Positions 16,845 through 24,601 of a stretch of 64,000 nucleotides of DNA are shown piece after piece; positions within the stretch are counted from its first letter, which is position 1, and each line of letters begins with the position of its first letter. The notes below the pieces were generated by a model. That model searched no databases, was not told where the DNA came from, and saw nothing but the letters and a program-made list of their open reading frames with translations. Source of the DNA: Pseudomonas sp. HS6 (GTDB lineage: Bacteria; Pseudomonadota; Gammaproteobacteria; Pseudomonadales; Pseudomonadaceae). The stretch spans positions 1,736,001-1,800,000 of the forward strand of contig NZ_CP067412.1 of NCBI RefSeq assembly GCF_023375815.1. The letters are read 5' to 3'. A program made the translations under genes and the position numbers.

Positions 16845-17019
16845 CGCTATTGCGTAGCAGTTATTCAACACGACTACATGCAACAGATGCAGGACCCCGT
16901 ACTTCACACGGGCGACCGCTGACGTCCTGGTTTCGGTGCCAGGGATCAACTAACCGATGGGCTACCTGTATTAGCGAATCAACTTTGAAAGATCACCAGA
17001 CTGGTCAAGGGGCAAAATC

Positions 17020-17349
17020 ATGAATCTGAACAATCAACCTACTATCGAAGAACTGGCTCGTATGTTCGCTGCGCAAAAAGACAGCCACGACAGCCATATT
17101 CTGTGGATCAGCAAGTCGGGTCAGGTGCATATCGACTGCCTGTCGCCCCATGCTGGTGAAGAAGAGTTCGACCAGAACAACCAGAACCTGCTGGCCCGCC
17201 TGAAGATGTACCGCCGCGGCCACGGCTATGTCGGCAAGAAAGCAGCGGCCGACAGGGACTTCATCGGTCATGTTCTGCAAACGCTGAAACAGGCGTGGGA
17301 CTCGATGCAGAACAAGAACGAAGTTCGGGTGATTGATCGGTTCTACTGA
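17020..17349 (+). CDS. Conserved hypothetical protein
   Basis: The 109-residue soluble protein begins MNLNNQPTIEELARMFAAQKDSHDSHILW, with an AAGGGG site before the ATG. It has a short beta-rich middle (ILWISKSGQVHIDCL) and a helical, basic C-terminal half (LLARLKMYRRGHGYVGKKAAADRDFIGHVLQTLKQAW). I do not recognise a domain; its clean codon use, good ribosome site and downstream terminator indicate a real gene. Function unknown. Confidence 0.7.
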   Translation: MNLNNQPTIEELARMFAAQKDSHDSHILWISKSGQVHIDCLSPHAGEEEFDQNNQNLLARLKMYRRGHGYVGKKAAADRDFIGHVLQTLKQAWDSMQNKNEVRVIDRFY

Positions 17350-17367
17350 GTTCTGACTTCAATAAAC

Positions 17368-17405
17368 AAAAGGGCCTGCTTCCAATAAGGAGCAGGCCCT
17401 TTTTA
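17368..17405 (+). terminator. Rho-independent terminator
   Basis: AAAAGGGCCTGCT (17368-17380) pairs with AGCAGGCCCTTTT (17391-17403) around a 10-base loop, and the stem runs into a T-run. It ends transcription of the hypothetical gene at 17020 and lies 18 bp before the stop of the opposing cynR. Confidence 0.9.
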
Positions 17406-17422
17406 TTGATCACCAGCAATGT

Positions 17423-18301
17423 TCATGAACGGTTTTCCAACACCATTTCCATGAACGCCACCGCCGCCGCACTGTGATAATTATTCTTGCGCCTCAACAG
17501 CGCCGCCCCCCGCTGCGGCGCCTCACTCTCGACCCGCAACCGGCGCAGCGCCCGGTCCTCGGTCGCAATCGCCTCCGGCAACATGGTCGCAATCGGCGCA
17601 TGTCGGATCACTTCGAGCAACGTACTCACCGAGTTCACCTCGATCTGCACCTTGGGCGTAATCCCATGCTGACGGAAGTACTCGTCAATCGACAGCCGCG
17701 TAATGAAGTCCGGCGCCAACAGGGCGAAATCCAGCTGCGCAATGTCTTCCGGCGTCAGCACTGCAGCGCTGTCATACAAGGGATGTTCTCGCCCGACCAT
17801 CACCCCCAACGTCTCGACAAATGCCGGAATGCATTCAATGTCCGGGTTGCGCACTGGTGTGAAGGCAATCGCGATATCCAGCGAGTCATCCGTCAGCCCG
17901 GCCTCGATGTCATCCATCGACAGTTCGAAAATCTCCAGGTGAATCCCCGGATACCGCGCCACGTAGTCGCGCACCAACGGCCCCACCAGATACGCCATGA
18001 ACGTCGGGGTCATGGCCAGGCGCAGCGAGCCTCGGGACAGATCCTTCACGTCATGCAATGCGCGCTTGCCCGCCTCCAGCTCCACCAGCACCCGCCGCGC
18101 ACATTCGATGTAGGCCTGACCGGCATCGGTGGGTTTGACCGAACGCGAGGTGCGGTCGAACAGATCCACGCCAAGGCTTTCCTCCAATTGGCGGATCTGT
18201 TGCGACAGGGTCGGCTGCGACACGTGCAGCGCCTCGGCTGCCCGGGTGAAGCCACCGTGATCGGCCACGGCCAGCAGGTAACGCAAATGTCGCAGCAGCA
18301 T
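17423..18301 (-). CDS. cynR: Cyanate operon regulator CynR (LysR family)
   Basis: The LysR-type protein starts MLLRHLRYLLAVADHGGFTRAAEALHVSQPTLSQQIRQLEESLGVDLFDR when read from 18301, closely matching E. coli CynR at the N-terminus. GGAG lies just upstream of this ATG, so I prefer it to the in-frame ATG at 18313. The 292-residue length is normal. In E. coli, CynR activates cynTSX with cyanate as effector. Here it is divergent from cynS with a 120-bp control region, which supports the same role. The effector domain runs from about residue 90 (GSLRLAMTPTFMAYLVGPLV). Confidence 0.88.
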   Translation of the reverse strand: MLLRHLRYLLAVADHGGFTRAAEALHVSQPTLSQQIRQLEESLGVDLFDRTSRSVKPTDAGQAYIECARRVLVELEAGKRALHDVKDLSRGSLRLAMTPTFMAYLVGPLVRDYVARYPGIHLEIFELSMDDIEAGLTDDSLDIAIAFTPVRNPDIECIPAFVETLGVMVGREHPLYDSAAVLTPEDIAQLDFALLAPDFITRLSIDEYFRQHGITPKVQIEVNSVSTLLEVIRHAPIATMLPEAIATEDRALRRLRVESEAPQRGAALLRRKNNYHSAAAVAFMEMVLENRS

Positions 18302-18421
18302 GAGGCTCTCCATCTATAGGCAGTGCTTATGCTTTGCATTGTATATCGGTCTTGGACGCTATGGATCAATCGGCAGAAGATGAATCCCACACAGCAAGCC
18401 AACCCCGAAAGGAGAAACACC

Positions 18422-18886
18422 ATGCAATCTCAAGCCTACAACGACAGCCGCATCGCCCTGACCACCCGTGCCCTGGATGCCAAGGCACAGAAAAACCTGT
18501 CGTGGCAGGATCTGGCCGACGGCACCGGCCTGAGTCTGGCCTACGTTACCGCCGCCCTCCTCGGCCAGCATCCACTTCCGAAAGCCGCTGCCGAAGTGGT
18601 CGGCGACAAGCTTGAGCTGAGCGCCGAAGACGTCGCCGCCCTGCAAATCATCCCGCTGCGCGGCAGCCTCGACGGTGTGCCGACCGACCCGACCATCTAC
18701 CGCTTCCACGAGATGATCCAGATCTACGGCACCACCCTGAAGGCACTGGTTCACGAACAATTCGGCGACGGCATCATCAGCGCGATCAACTTCAAGCTCG
18801 ACATCAAGAAAGTCGAAGACCCTGAAGGCGGTTCCCGCGCCGTGGTCACCCTCGACGGCAAGTTCCTCCCACTGCGTCCGTTCTGA
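18422..18886 (+). CDS. cynS: Cyanase (cyanate hydratase)
   Basis: Cyanase converts cyanate and bicarbonate to ammonia and CO2. The 154-residue product is near the usual 156. It has an N-terminal helical DNA-binding-like domain ([23 protein letters not shown]) and a C-terminal catalytic domain. Catalytic residues can be placed as Arg94, Glu97 (YRFHEM) and Ser120 ([13 protein letters not shown]), equal to E. coli Arg96, Glu99 and Ser122. I start at the ATG 18422 after AAAGGAG; the frame continues upstream to 18323 without similarity. It is first in the cynS-DUF2790-cynT operon. Confidence 0.95.
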   Translation: MQSQAYNDSRIALTTRALDAKAQKNLSWQDLADGTGLSLAYVTAALLGQHPLPKAAAEVVGDKLELSAEDVAALQIIPLRGSLDGVPTDPTIYRFHEMIQIYGTTLKALVHEQFGDGIISAINFKLDIKKVEDPEGGSRAVVTLDGKFLPLRPF

Positions 18887-18970
18887 TCCATCTTGAGCCC
18901 GCACCCTGCGTGCGGGCCCGCCCAAACCTGAATTGCCAAGTCGTCACCACATCCGTCTGGAGGCTGCCCC

Positions 18971-19207
18971 ATGCAAAAAATTCTGTTGTCCCTGGCCCTG
19001 CTCGCCGGTCTTTGCGCTCAAGCCCAGGCCAGTGAAGAAGCTGTCGCCTACCGCTACGGCATGCAACTGGACATCGCGCAGGTCGTGAGCATCACCCCGG
19101 TCGCCGACGTCTGCGGCGTGGTCCCGGTCGAAATGACCTACCTCGACAGCAATGGCACAAAACACATTCTTCAATACAGCGAGTTCGGCACTGGCTGCTC
19201 CAACTGA
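18971..19207 (+). CDS. Small exported DUF2790 protein in the cyn operon
   Basis: A 78-residue protein with a signal peptide ([20 protein letters not shown], cut near residue 20) and a mature part of about 58 residues containing two Cys ([14 protein letters not shown] and GTGCSN), probably a disulfide in the periplasm. This is the Pseudomonas DUF2790 pattern. GGAGG precedes the ATG. It lies between cynS and cynT, with 84-bp and 11-bp gaps, so it is part of the cyanate transcript. Function unknown. A paralogue sits at 27240. Confidence 0.8.
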   Translation: MQKILLSLALLAGLCAQAQASEEAVAYRYGMQLDIAQVVSITPVADVCGVVPVEMTYLDSNGTKHILQYSEFGTGCSN

Positions 19208-19218
19208 GAGGACACACC

Positions 19219-19878
19219 ATGAAAAACCTGATCGAAGGATTCCTGAAGTTCCAGAGCGAAGCCTTTCCGCAACGCACTGAACTGTTCAAACACCTGGCGA
19301 CTACCCAAACCCCAGGCACCTTGTTCATCACTTGCTCCGACAGTCGTGTCGTACCGGAACTGCTGACCCAACAAGAACCCGGCGAACTGTTCGTGATCCG
19401 CAACGCTGGCAATATCGTGCCGTCCTACAGCCCTCATCCGGGTGGGGTTTCGGCGACGGTGGAATACGCGGTGGCCGTGCTCGGCGTGACCGACATCGTG
19501 ATCTGCGGCCACTCCGATTGCGGTGCCATGACGGCCATCGCCCAGTGCAAATGCATGGATCACCTGCCCGCCGTCAGCGGCTGGCTGCAACATGCCGAGT
19601 CGGCGAAAGTGGTCAACGAATCGAGGCCACACGCCAATGACGCGGCCAAGCTGAGTTCGATGGTGCGCGAGAACGTGATCGCCCAACTGGCGAACATCCA
19701 GACCCACCCGAGCGTGCGTCTGGCCCAGGAGAAAGGCCTGCTGAATCTGCATGGCTGGGTGTACGACATCGAGACCGGCTCCATCGATGCCTTGAGCGCC
19801 GACCGCCGCACCTTTGTCTCGCTGGCCGAGCAACCGTCGACGTGCGCCGTCTACGGTCAGGCCGTCGATGCGGCTTGA
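19219..19878 (+). CDS. cynT: Beta-class carbonic anhydrase
   Basis: The 219-residue enzyme hydrates CO2 to bicarbonate, which cyanase consumes; without it bicarbonate is depleted during cyanate breakdown. Zinc ligands Cys39 (FITCSDSRV), His98 and Cys101 (CGHSDCGAM) and the Asp41-Arg43 dyad are all present. Length and motifs match CynT. GAGG precedes the ATG, and the gene is 11 bp after the DUF2790 gene, last in the operon, followed by a GC-rich hairpin. Confidence 0.93.
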   Translation: MKNLIEGFLKFQSEAFPQRTELFKHLATTQTPGTLFITCSDSRVVPELLTQQEPGELFVIRNAGNIVPSYSPHPGGVSATVEYAVAVLGVTDIVICGHSDCGAMTAIAQCKCMDHLPAVSGWLQHAESAKVVNESRPHANDAAKLSSMVRENVIAQLANIQTHPSVRLAQEKGLLNLHGWVYDIETGSIDALSADRRTFVSLAEQPSTCAVYGQAVDAA

Positions 19879-19886
19879 GAACGCGA

Positions 19887-19917
19887 CGCCGCGCCCGTCA
19901 TTGCGATGGGCGCGGCG
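19887..19917. terminator. Hairpin between convergent cynT and aldehyde dehydrogenase genes
   Basis: CGCCGCGCCC (19887-19896) pairs with GGGCGCGGCG (19908-19917) around an 11-base loop, 8 bp after the cynT stop and 9 bp before the stop of the leftward gene. It is followed by a short T-rich stretch and likely serves both directions. Confidence 0.6.
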
Positions 19918-19926
19918 CTGTTCTGT

Positions 19927-21429
19927 TTAGCGTTTCACGCCCAGATCGATTTGCGTCATGCGGCTGCGCACGGTGAACACACCGTCACCCGAAAGAATCG
20001 CGCTACGGGCAAACAGGCGACCGCTTTCCCAGTTCGAAAGCCCCAGTTCCGGCTTGTTCAGCGCGTACTGGCCATCGACCCAACGGGTGATCCCGTTGCC
20101 CACGAACGGCGCGTTGACCGCGCTGTAGAAACGTTCTTGAACCGCCGCATCCTCGCTGATCAACGACACGGTGAACTGTGGGCTGTAGCGGTTGAAGAGT
20201 GCGATGGCCTGATCAAGATCGTCGACGATCATCAGGCTGGTTTCCGGGGTTTCTTCCCATTCCCACTCGCGGCCCAGTTGCGCTTCCGGCAATGGTTCGG
20301 CCAGCGCTTCGGTCTGGTAACCCTCGGCGCGATAGACTTCGACCGTCGCGTGCTGCCAGTCGCTCGGCAGGTAGCTTTCGCTGCCTTCGACAATGTGCAA
20401 TTTGCAGCCCTGACCGCGCGCGGTGCCGGCCTGCTGCAAGGCGTCGAGGAACAACGGCACCAGTTCAGCAGCGCGGTCACGTTGAATCAGGCAGACGTTC
20501 AACGTGTTGCAGACCTTGCGATCCAGCGAGTTGCGTACCACAGCAGCAAAGCGTTTGGCGTCGGCATCGCGATCGGCGATCAGCCACGCGCCACCGGTGC
20601 CGTGCAGGCTGACGGCGGTGCCGGCCTGCTGGGCGATGCTGCCCAACTGGCTGACCGCACGACCCGAACCTCGGGCCACGGCCAGCGACAGACGCCGGTC
20701 GGCGAACATCGCCCAGCCGGCGGCGTGGTTGACGCTCTCGACCAGCGACACCGCACCCGCCGGCAGACCGGCATCGGCCAGCGCCGGGTTCAAGGCGTGG
20801 GTGACTATGGCTTGCGCGGTGCCCAAGGCATCGCTGCCAATGCGCAGCACGGCGGTGTTGCCGGTGCGCAGTACGCCAGCGGCATCAGCGAAAACATTCG
20901 GCCGGCCTTCAAACACGAACGCAACGATGCCCAGCGGCGACACCACTTGCTCGACCTTCCAACCGTCATGCTCGACGCTGCTGATCACCTTGCCACGCGT
21001 GGCCGGCGCATCACGCCAGGCACGCAGGCCGGCGATCATGTCACAGCGCATGCGTTCGTCGGCGAGCAAACGGGTGGTCGAACGACCACGCGCCTTGGCC
21101 CGTTCGATGTCGGCGAGGTTGGCGGCTTCGATCAGCGCCCAGGCGTCCGGGTTTTCCAGGCGTTGAGCGAACAGGTCGAAGAAACGGCTGATGGCCTCAT
21201 CCGATACGGCGGACAACGCGGTGAAAGCCGCTGCCGCACGCTCGATCGCCACCGAAGCGGCCTGCTGATCCACCACCGGAATAAGCAACAACTCGCCACT
21301 CACTTGCTCCACCAAAAGGTGGTCGCCGGGTCGGAAACGCTCGGCCAGTTCGGGGCTGACCACAGTGACGCGGTTACCAGCGAAAGGGATAGGCGTGCCA
21401 GCGACGAGACGTTCGAGCGCGAGAGACAT
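19927..21429 (-). CDS. ProA-like aldehyde dehydrogenase family protein
   Basis: The 500-residue protein belongs to the NAD(P)-dependent aldehyde dehydrogenase superfamily and looks closest to glutamate-5-semialdehyde dehydrogenase (ProA). It has PLGIVAFVFEGRPNVFADAAGVLRTGNTAVLRIGSDA, HGTGGAWLIADRDADAKRFAAVVRNSLDRK and the catalytic Cys in KVCNTLNVCLI. It is about 80 residues longer than housekeeping ProA (around 420), mainly at the N-terminus (residues 1-65), so it is probably a paralogue and not the proline pathway enzyme. Substrate unknown. It is monocistronic. Confidence 0.65.
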   Translation of the reverse strand: MSLALERLVAGTPIPFAGNRVTVVSPELAERFRPGDHLLVEQVSGELLLIPVVDQQAASVAIERAAAAFTALSAVSDEAISRFFDLFAQRLENPDAWALIEAANLADIERAKARGRSTTRLLADERMRCDMIAGLRAWRDAPATRGKVISSVEHDGWKVEQVVSPLGIVAFVFEGRPNVFADAAGVLRTGNTAVLRIGSDALGTAQAIVTHALNPALADAGLPAGAVSLVESVNHAAGWAMFADRRLSLAVARGSGRAVSQLGSIAQQAGTAVSLHGTGGAWLIADRDADAKRFAAVVRNSLDRKVCNTLNVCLIQRDRAAELVPLFLDALQQAGTARGQGCKLHIVEGSESYLPSDWQHATVEVYRAEGYQTEALAEPLPEAQLGREWEWEETPETSLMIVDDLDQAIALFNRYSPQFTVSLISEDAAVQERFYSAVNAPFVGNGITRWVDGQYALNKPELGLSNWESGRLFARSAILSGDGVFTVRSRMTQIDLGVKR

Positions 21430-21495
21430 GAAGCGGATTCACCATGCAAATGAGCGGGCGAAAAATGTATAGCAAAAGTCCCCGAGCGTCACGCC

Positions 21496-22563
21496 TCAGG
21501 CTGGCGCTTGCAGCCGCGCGTGCAACAGGCCTTTGACCGTGCGCATCACGGCAGCATTTGCCTCCTCCATCTGCCCGACCTGTTTCAGCGCCTCTTCCAG
21601 TTCACCACGGGCATGGGCCTCAAGGGCGGCCTGACCGCTGCTGTGCACCAGACGATGGGGCACTTCCATGCGTCGAAAATCGGCGTCGCGCTGCTGGTTC
21701 TGATTCTGTTCGCCGTAGTACCACTGGCCGAACAGGCACTCGGTTTCATCCGGGAGGGTCAACGGCGCATGGGGTTTGGGGTTAAGCAAGCGGTCGTACA
21801 CCGTGACTTTCAGTGTCAGTTCCTGAAGGTTCGCCAGCTCAATGTCGGACAACAGGTGCGACTGGTCGATCTCGCGCTGCATCTGTTGCGCCTGGCCGTA
21901 CATCCCGGCCATGGCGTCAGCGGTCTGGTCGATGATCGAGCCAAACGCACCGGAGACTTGGCTCTGCAGCGAGATTGCTTGTTTCGCCTCACCGATTTCA
22001 GCCTGGATCGCCGAGGTTTCCTTGACGATTTCGCGGGTGGCTTCAGCGGTTTTCTCCGCCAGCAAGCGTACTTCCCCGGCCACCACCGCGAAGCCGCGCC
22101 CGGTGTCGCCAGCGCGGGCCGCTTCAATCGCGGCGTTGAGCGCCAGCAGGTTGGTCTTGCGGGCAATGTCGCTGATCAGGTCGACAATGCGATCAATCTC
22201 GCTGGCACGGCTAACCAGATGAGTGATCACGCCTTCCAGCGCTTCGAGGCCGGCCGCCATGACCCGCGACTGATCCTGTAAATGCCCGACCTGCGCCTGA
22301 TTGTCGATGGCCGCACTGGCGACCGCTTCGGCGCGCTGGTGATTAAGTTTCAGGCGTTGATTGAGCATCGAGAACGACTCGCTGACCGGCGCCAGCGAGT
22401 TGCCACAGGTCAGCAGGTGCTGTGCCAGACCACGAAAGAAGTCGCGGTCGCGCAGTTCGGCCTTGTGCGTAGCGATCAGCGTTTCATCGACCACGGTCAC
22501 CACAGGTTCCGGCAGCGTCTCCCGGCTGACCGCTACCGCTTTCTTGCGCCATGTGAAATTCAT
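21496..22563 (-). CDS. Soluble chemoreceptor-like protein with C-terminal CZB domain
   Basis: The start [15 protein letters not shown] at 22563 gives 355 residues with no transmembrane segment, so the protein is cytosolic. The signalling tip [47 protein letters not shown] (about 131-176) is the chemoreceptor hairpin that contacts CheA/CheW. The C-terminal CZB domain (about 248-350) has the Cys of [12 protein letters not shown] (Cys276) and the paired His303/His307, but the usual first zinc-binding His appears replaced by Val255. The family senses zinc or hypochlorous acid. The MCP signalling arms are short. Confidence 0.75.
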   Translation of the reverse strand: MNFTWRKKAVAVSRETLPEPVVTVVDETLIATHKAELRDRDFFRGLAQHLLTCGNSLAPVSESFSMLNQRLKLNHQRAEAVASAAIDNQAQVGHLQDQSRVMAAGLEALEGVITHLVSRASEIDRIVDLISDIARKTNLLALNAAIEAARAGDTGRGFAVVAGEVRLLAEKTAEATREIVKETSAIQAEIGEAKQAISLQSQVSGAFGSIIDQTADAMAGMYGQAQQMQREIDQSHLLSDIELANLQELTLKVTVYDRLLNPKPHAPLTLPDETECLFGQWYYGEQNQNQQRDADFRRMEVPHRLVHSSGQAALEAHARGELEEALKQVGQMEEANAAVMRTVKGLLHARLQAPA

Positions 22564-22665
22564 CGCCAGCTCCCCCGACGCGAACGCGTCAAAAGCGCGG
22601 GACGATACGAATGAACCAGGGCGGATCAAACCTCCAATTGTGCGAAATACCGGGAGACCACCGTC

Positions 22666-23574
22666 TCAGAACACCGACCAGCCGATCCGCGAACTGAGCA
22701 TTTCCAACGCCGCCATCCCCGCCAGCGAGTTGCCTGCCGCGTTGAGTTCCGGCGACCACACGCACACCGTGAACTGCCCCGGCACCACCGCAACGATGCC
22801 GCCACCGACGCCGCTCTTGCCCGGCAGGCCGACGCGATAGGCGAAGTTGCCGGCCTCGTCGTACAGGCCGCTGGTGGCCATGATCGAGTTGACTTGCTGG
22901 GTCTGGCGGCGGGTGAGGATCTGTTCGCCGCTGTGTTTGCAATAACCGTCGTTGGCCAGGAAGCAGAACGCCCGAGCCAGGTCGATGCAGCTCATGCGCA
23001 ACGCGCAGTGGCTGAAATAGCTGCGCAGCACCGCTTCGACGTCGTTGTGGAAGTTACCGAAGGATTGCATCAAGTAGGCCATCGCCGCGTTGCGTGCGCG
23101 GTGCTGGTATTCGGACTCGGCCACTTTGCCGTCGACCATCACCTGCGGGTTGCCCGACAGCCGTCGCACGAAATCACGCATCGACAATGCCGGCGCCGCG
23201 AAGCGTGACTGGTTGATGTCGCAGATCACCAGCGCCCCAGCATTGATGAACGGATTGCGCGGACGGCCGCGTTCGAACTCCAGCTGCACCAGCGAGTTGA
23301 ACGGCTGGCCGGACGGTTCGTGGCCCAGGCGTTCCCAGATCGTCTCGCCGGAATGTTCGATGGCCTGCACCAGGCTGAATACCTTGGAAATACTCTGCAC
23401 CGAGAACAGCGTCTCGGCATCGCCGGCGCAATACATCTCGCCGTCGTTGCCGTACACCGCGATACCCAGTTGATCGGGCGGCACGGTGCCGAGGGCGGGA
23501 ATGTAGTCAGCCACCTTGCCCTGCCCGATCAGGGGCCGTACAGCGTCAAGGATCTCGTTCAACAGCGCTTGCAT
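22666..23574 (-). CDS. glsA: Glutaminase
   Basis: The start [19 protein letters not shown] at 23574 gives 302 residues, close to E. coli GlsA1/GlsA2. It hydrolyses glutamine to glutamate and ammonia. The serine-dependent fold shows the nucleophile and Lys in [12 protein letters not shown] (Ser61, Lys64). The conserved [14 protein letters not shown], Tyr/Asn positions and [18 protein letters not shown] near the C-terminus are present. The frame is open to 23730 but has no similarity there. It is separated from the CZB protein gene by 100 bp on the same strand. Confidence 0.9.
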   Translation of the reverse strand: MQALLNEILDAVRPLIGQGKVADYIPALGTVPPDQLGIAVYGNDGEMYCAGDAETLFSVQSISKVFSLVQAIEHSGETIWERLGHEPSGQPFNSLVQLEFERGRPRNPFINAGALVICDINQSRFAAPALSMRDFVRRLSGNPQVMVDGKVAESEYQHRARNAAMAYLMQSFGNFHNDVEAVLRSYFSHCALRMSCIDLARAFCFLANDGYCKHSGEQILTRRQTQQVNSIMATSGLYDEAGNFAYRVGLPGKSGVGGGIVAVVPGQFTVCVWSPELNAAGNSLAGMAALEMLSSRIGWSVF

Positions 23575-23752
23575 GCCGGGTCTCGAAGTCTCGCCCCATG
23601 GGATTGCGGGGACACGGTGGCTAGACGCTGCGCCCGCCAGCCGAATCACACCTTGTTCGTGTATCGCACTGTATACGACGCAACCCCTGACACACCCGGA
23701 GCACAAATCCCCCCCTTCGCGACACATCACCGATACAGCCCGACGTTCAAAT

Positions 23753-23777
23753 GAACCTGTCGATCGGCAACACCGAT
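23753..23777 (+). promoter_or_regulatory. Possible ECF-type promoter of the hvfA-like gene
   Basis: GAACC at 23753-23757 and CGAT at 23774-23777 are separated by 16 bp and resemble the -35 GGAAC and -10 CG-containing elements of ECF sigma factors. A start would be expected near 23783, leaving a leader of about 30 bases. The match is short and could be coincidental. Confidence 0.25.
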
Positions 23778-23815
23778 CAAGCCTTTGAACTCATACATCG
23801 CATCGGAGATTCACC

Positions 23816-24025
23816 ATGACCAAACTCTCGAAAACCTCCCTGACGCTCGGCCTGCTGCTGGCCGGTGGCCTGGCCCTGTCCAACGCCGCTTCGGCTTCCG
23901 AGGTGTTCAGCGTCAAGCAACTGGATCACGGCTACAGCCAGACCCAGGCCCAGGCCCAGGCCGACACTCCGGAAAAAACCTCGGAAGGCAAATGCGGCGA
24001 AGGCAAGTGCGGCGCCGGCGAATAA
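23816..24025 (+). CDS. HvfA-like EGKCG precursor peptide
   Basis: The 69-residue protein has a signal peptide (AxA-type cut after residue 28, ASA|SE), a Gln-rich spacer with an in-frame QA repeat (residues 43-49), and a C-terminal core with two adjacent EGKCG motifs (residues 57-66). In the HvfA/oxazolin family, Cys in EGKCG is converted by an MNIO enzyme (HvfB with HvfC) into a copper-binding heterocycle. Here the downstream gene is DoxX/HvfX-like, but no HvfB or HvfC gene is nearby. The ribosome site is GGAG. Confidence 0.7.
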   Translation: MTKLSKTSLTLGLLLAGGLALSNAASASEVFSVKQLDHGYSQTQAQAQADTPEKTSEGKCGEGKCGAGE

Positions 24026-24033
24026 CCCTTTTC

Positions 24034-24058
24034 ACGGGGCCCGCCGGTGCCCCGTTTT
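24034..24058 (+). terminator. Hairpin and T-run between the hvfA-like and DoxX genes
   Basis: ACGGGGC (24034-24040) pairs with GCCCCGT (24049-24055) and is followed by TTT. It sits between two genes of one apparent operon, so it probably reduces readthrough and makes the peptide gene more expressed than the membrane gene. Confidence 0.6.
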
Positions 24059-24082
24059 CCCTTGATTGAACGGAGCCATCCC

Positions 24083-24598
24083 ATGACCACTGCTCTCTCG
24101 ACGGCCGTCAAAGGCCTGCACCTGAATCTTGATCGCGCAGGCCAATGGCTGGCGCCGCTGACCCTGCGCCTGTTCATCGCCTGGGAGTTTTTCGAATCGG
24201 GCCTGGAGAAATTCAACGGCCAGAACTGGTTCGAAGACATTCAGGAGCGTTTCCCGTTTCCCTTCGATCACTTGCCGGCGACGCTGAACTGGGAACTGTC
24301 GATGTGGGCCGAGCTGATCTGCGCGCTGGCGATCCTGATCGGGCTCGGCACGCGTTTCTCGGCGATTTCGCTGATCGTCGTGACGGTTGTCGCCACCGCC
24401 GCTGTGCACTGGCCAGCAGACTGGTCGTCGTTGAGTGAACTGGCGCAGGGGTATGCGATCACCAACAAGGGCTTCGGCAACTTCAAGCTGCCGGTGATTT
24501 ACCTGGTTGCGTTGGTGCCGCTGGTATTCGCCGGAGCCGGCAAGTTGAGCGTGGATGCGTGGCTGGAGCGATTCTTCTGGAAACGCGCCAGCCGCTGA
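24083..24598 (+). CDS. DoxX-family membrane protein (HvfX-like)
   Basis: The 171-residue protein has about four hydrophobic segments: [54 protein letters not shown] and [18 protein letters not shown]. The DoxX-type LxxRLFxAxEFxxSGLxK start is typical. The name HvfX is used for such proteins linked to HvfA peptides. The start [17 protein letters not shown] (24083) has a GGAG; an ATG at 24047 is in frame but overlaps the terminator. It may support metal-peptide export or membrane redox. The stop is only 3 bp before the stop of the opposing L,D-transpeptidase gene. Confidence 0.75.
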   Translation: MTTALSTAVKGLHLNLDRAGQWLAPLTLRLFIAWEFFESGLEKFNGQNWFEDIQERFPFPFDHLPATLNWELSMWAELICALAILIGLGTRFSAISLIVVTVVATAAVHWPADWSSLSELAQGYAITNKGFGNFKLPVIYLVALVPLVFAGAGKLSVDAWLERFFWKRASR

Positions 24599-24601
24599 GG
24601 A

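Noticed and set aside
16521..16949. Leftward 142-codon frame overlapping the doubtful rightward gene at 16554
   Set aside because: No ribosome site, mixed composition and no plausible domain; the rightward frame reads more like a protein.
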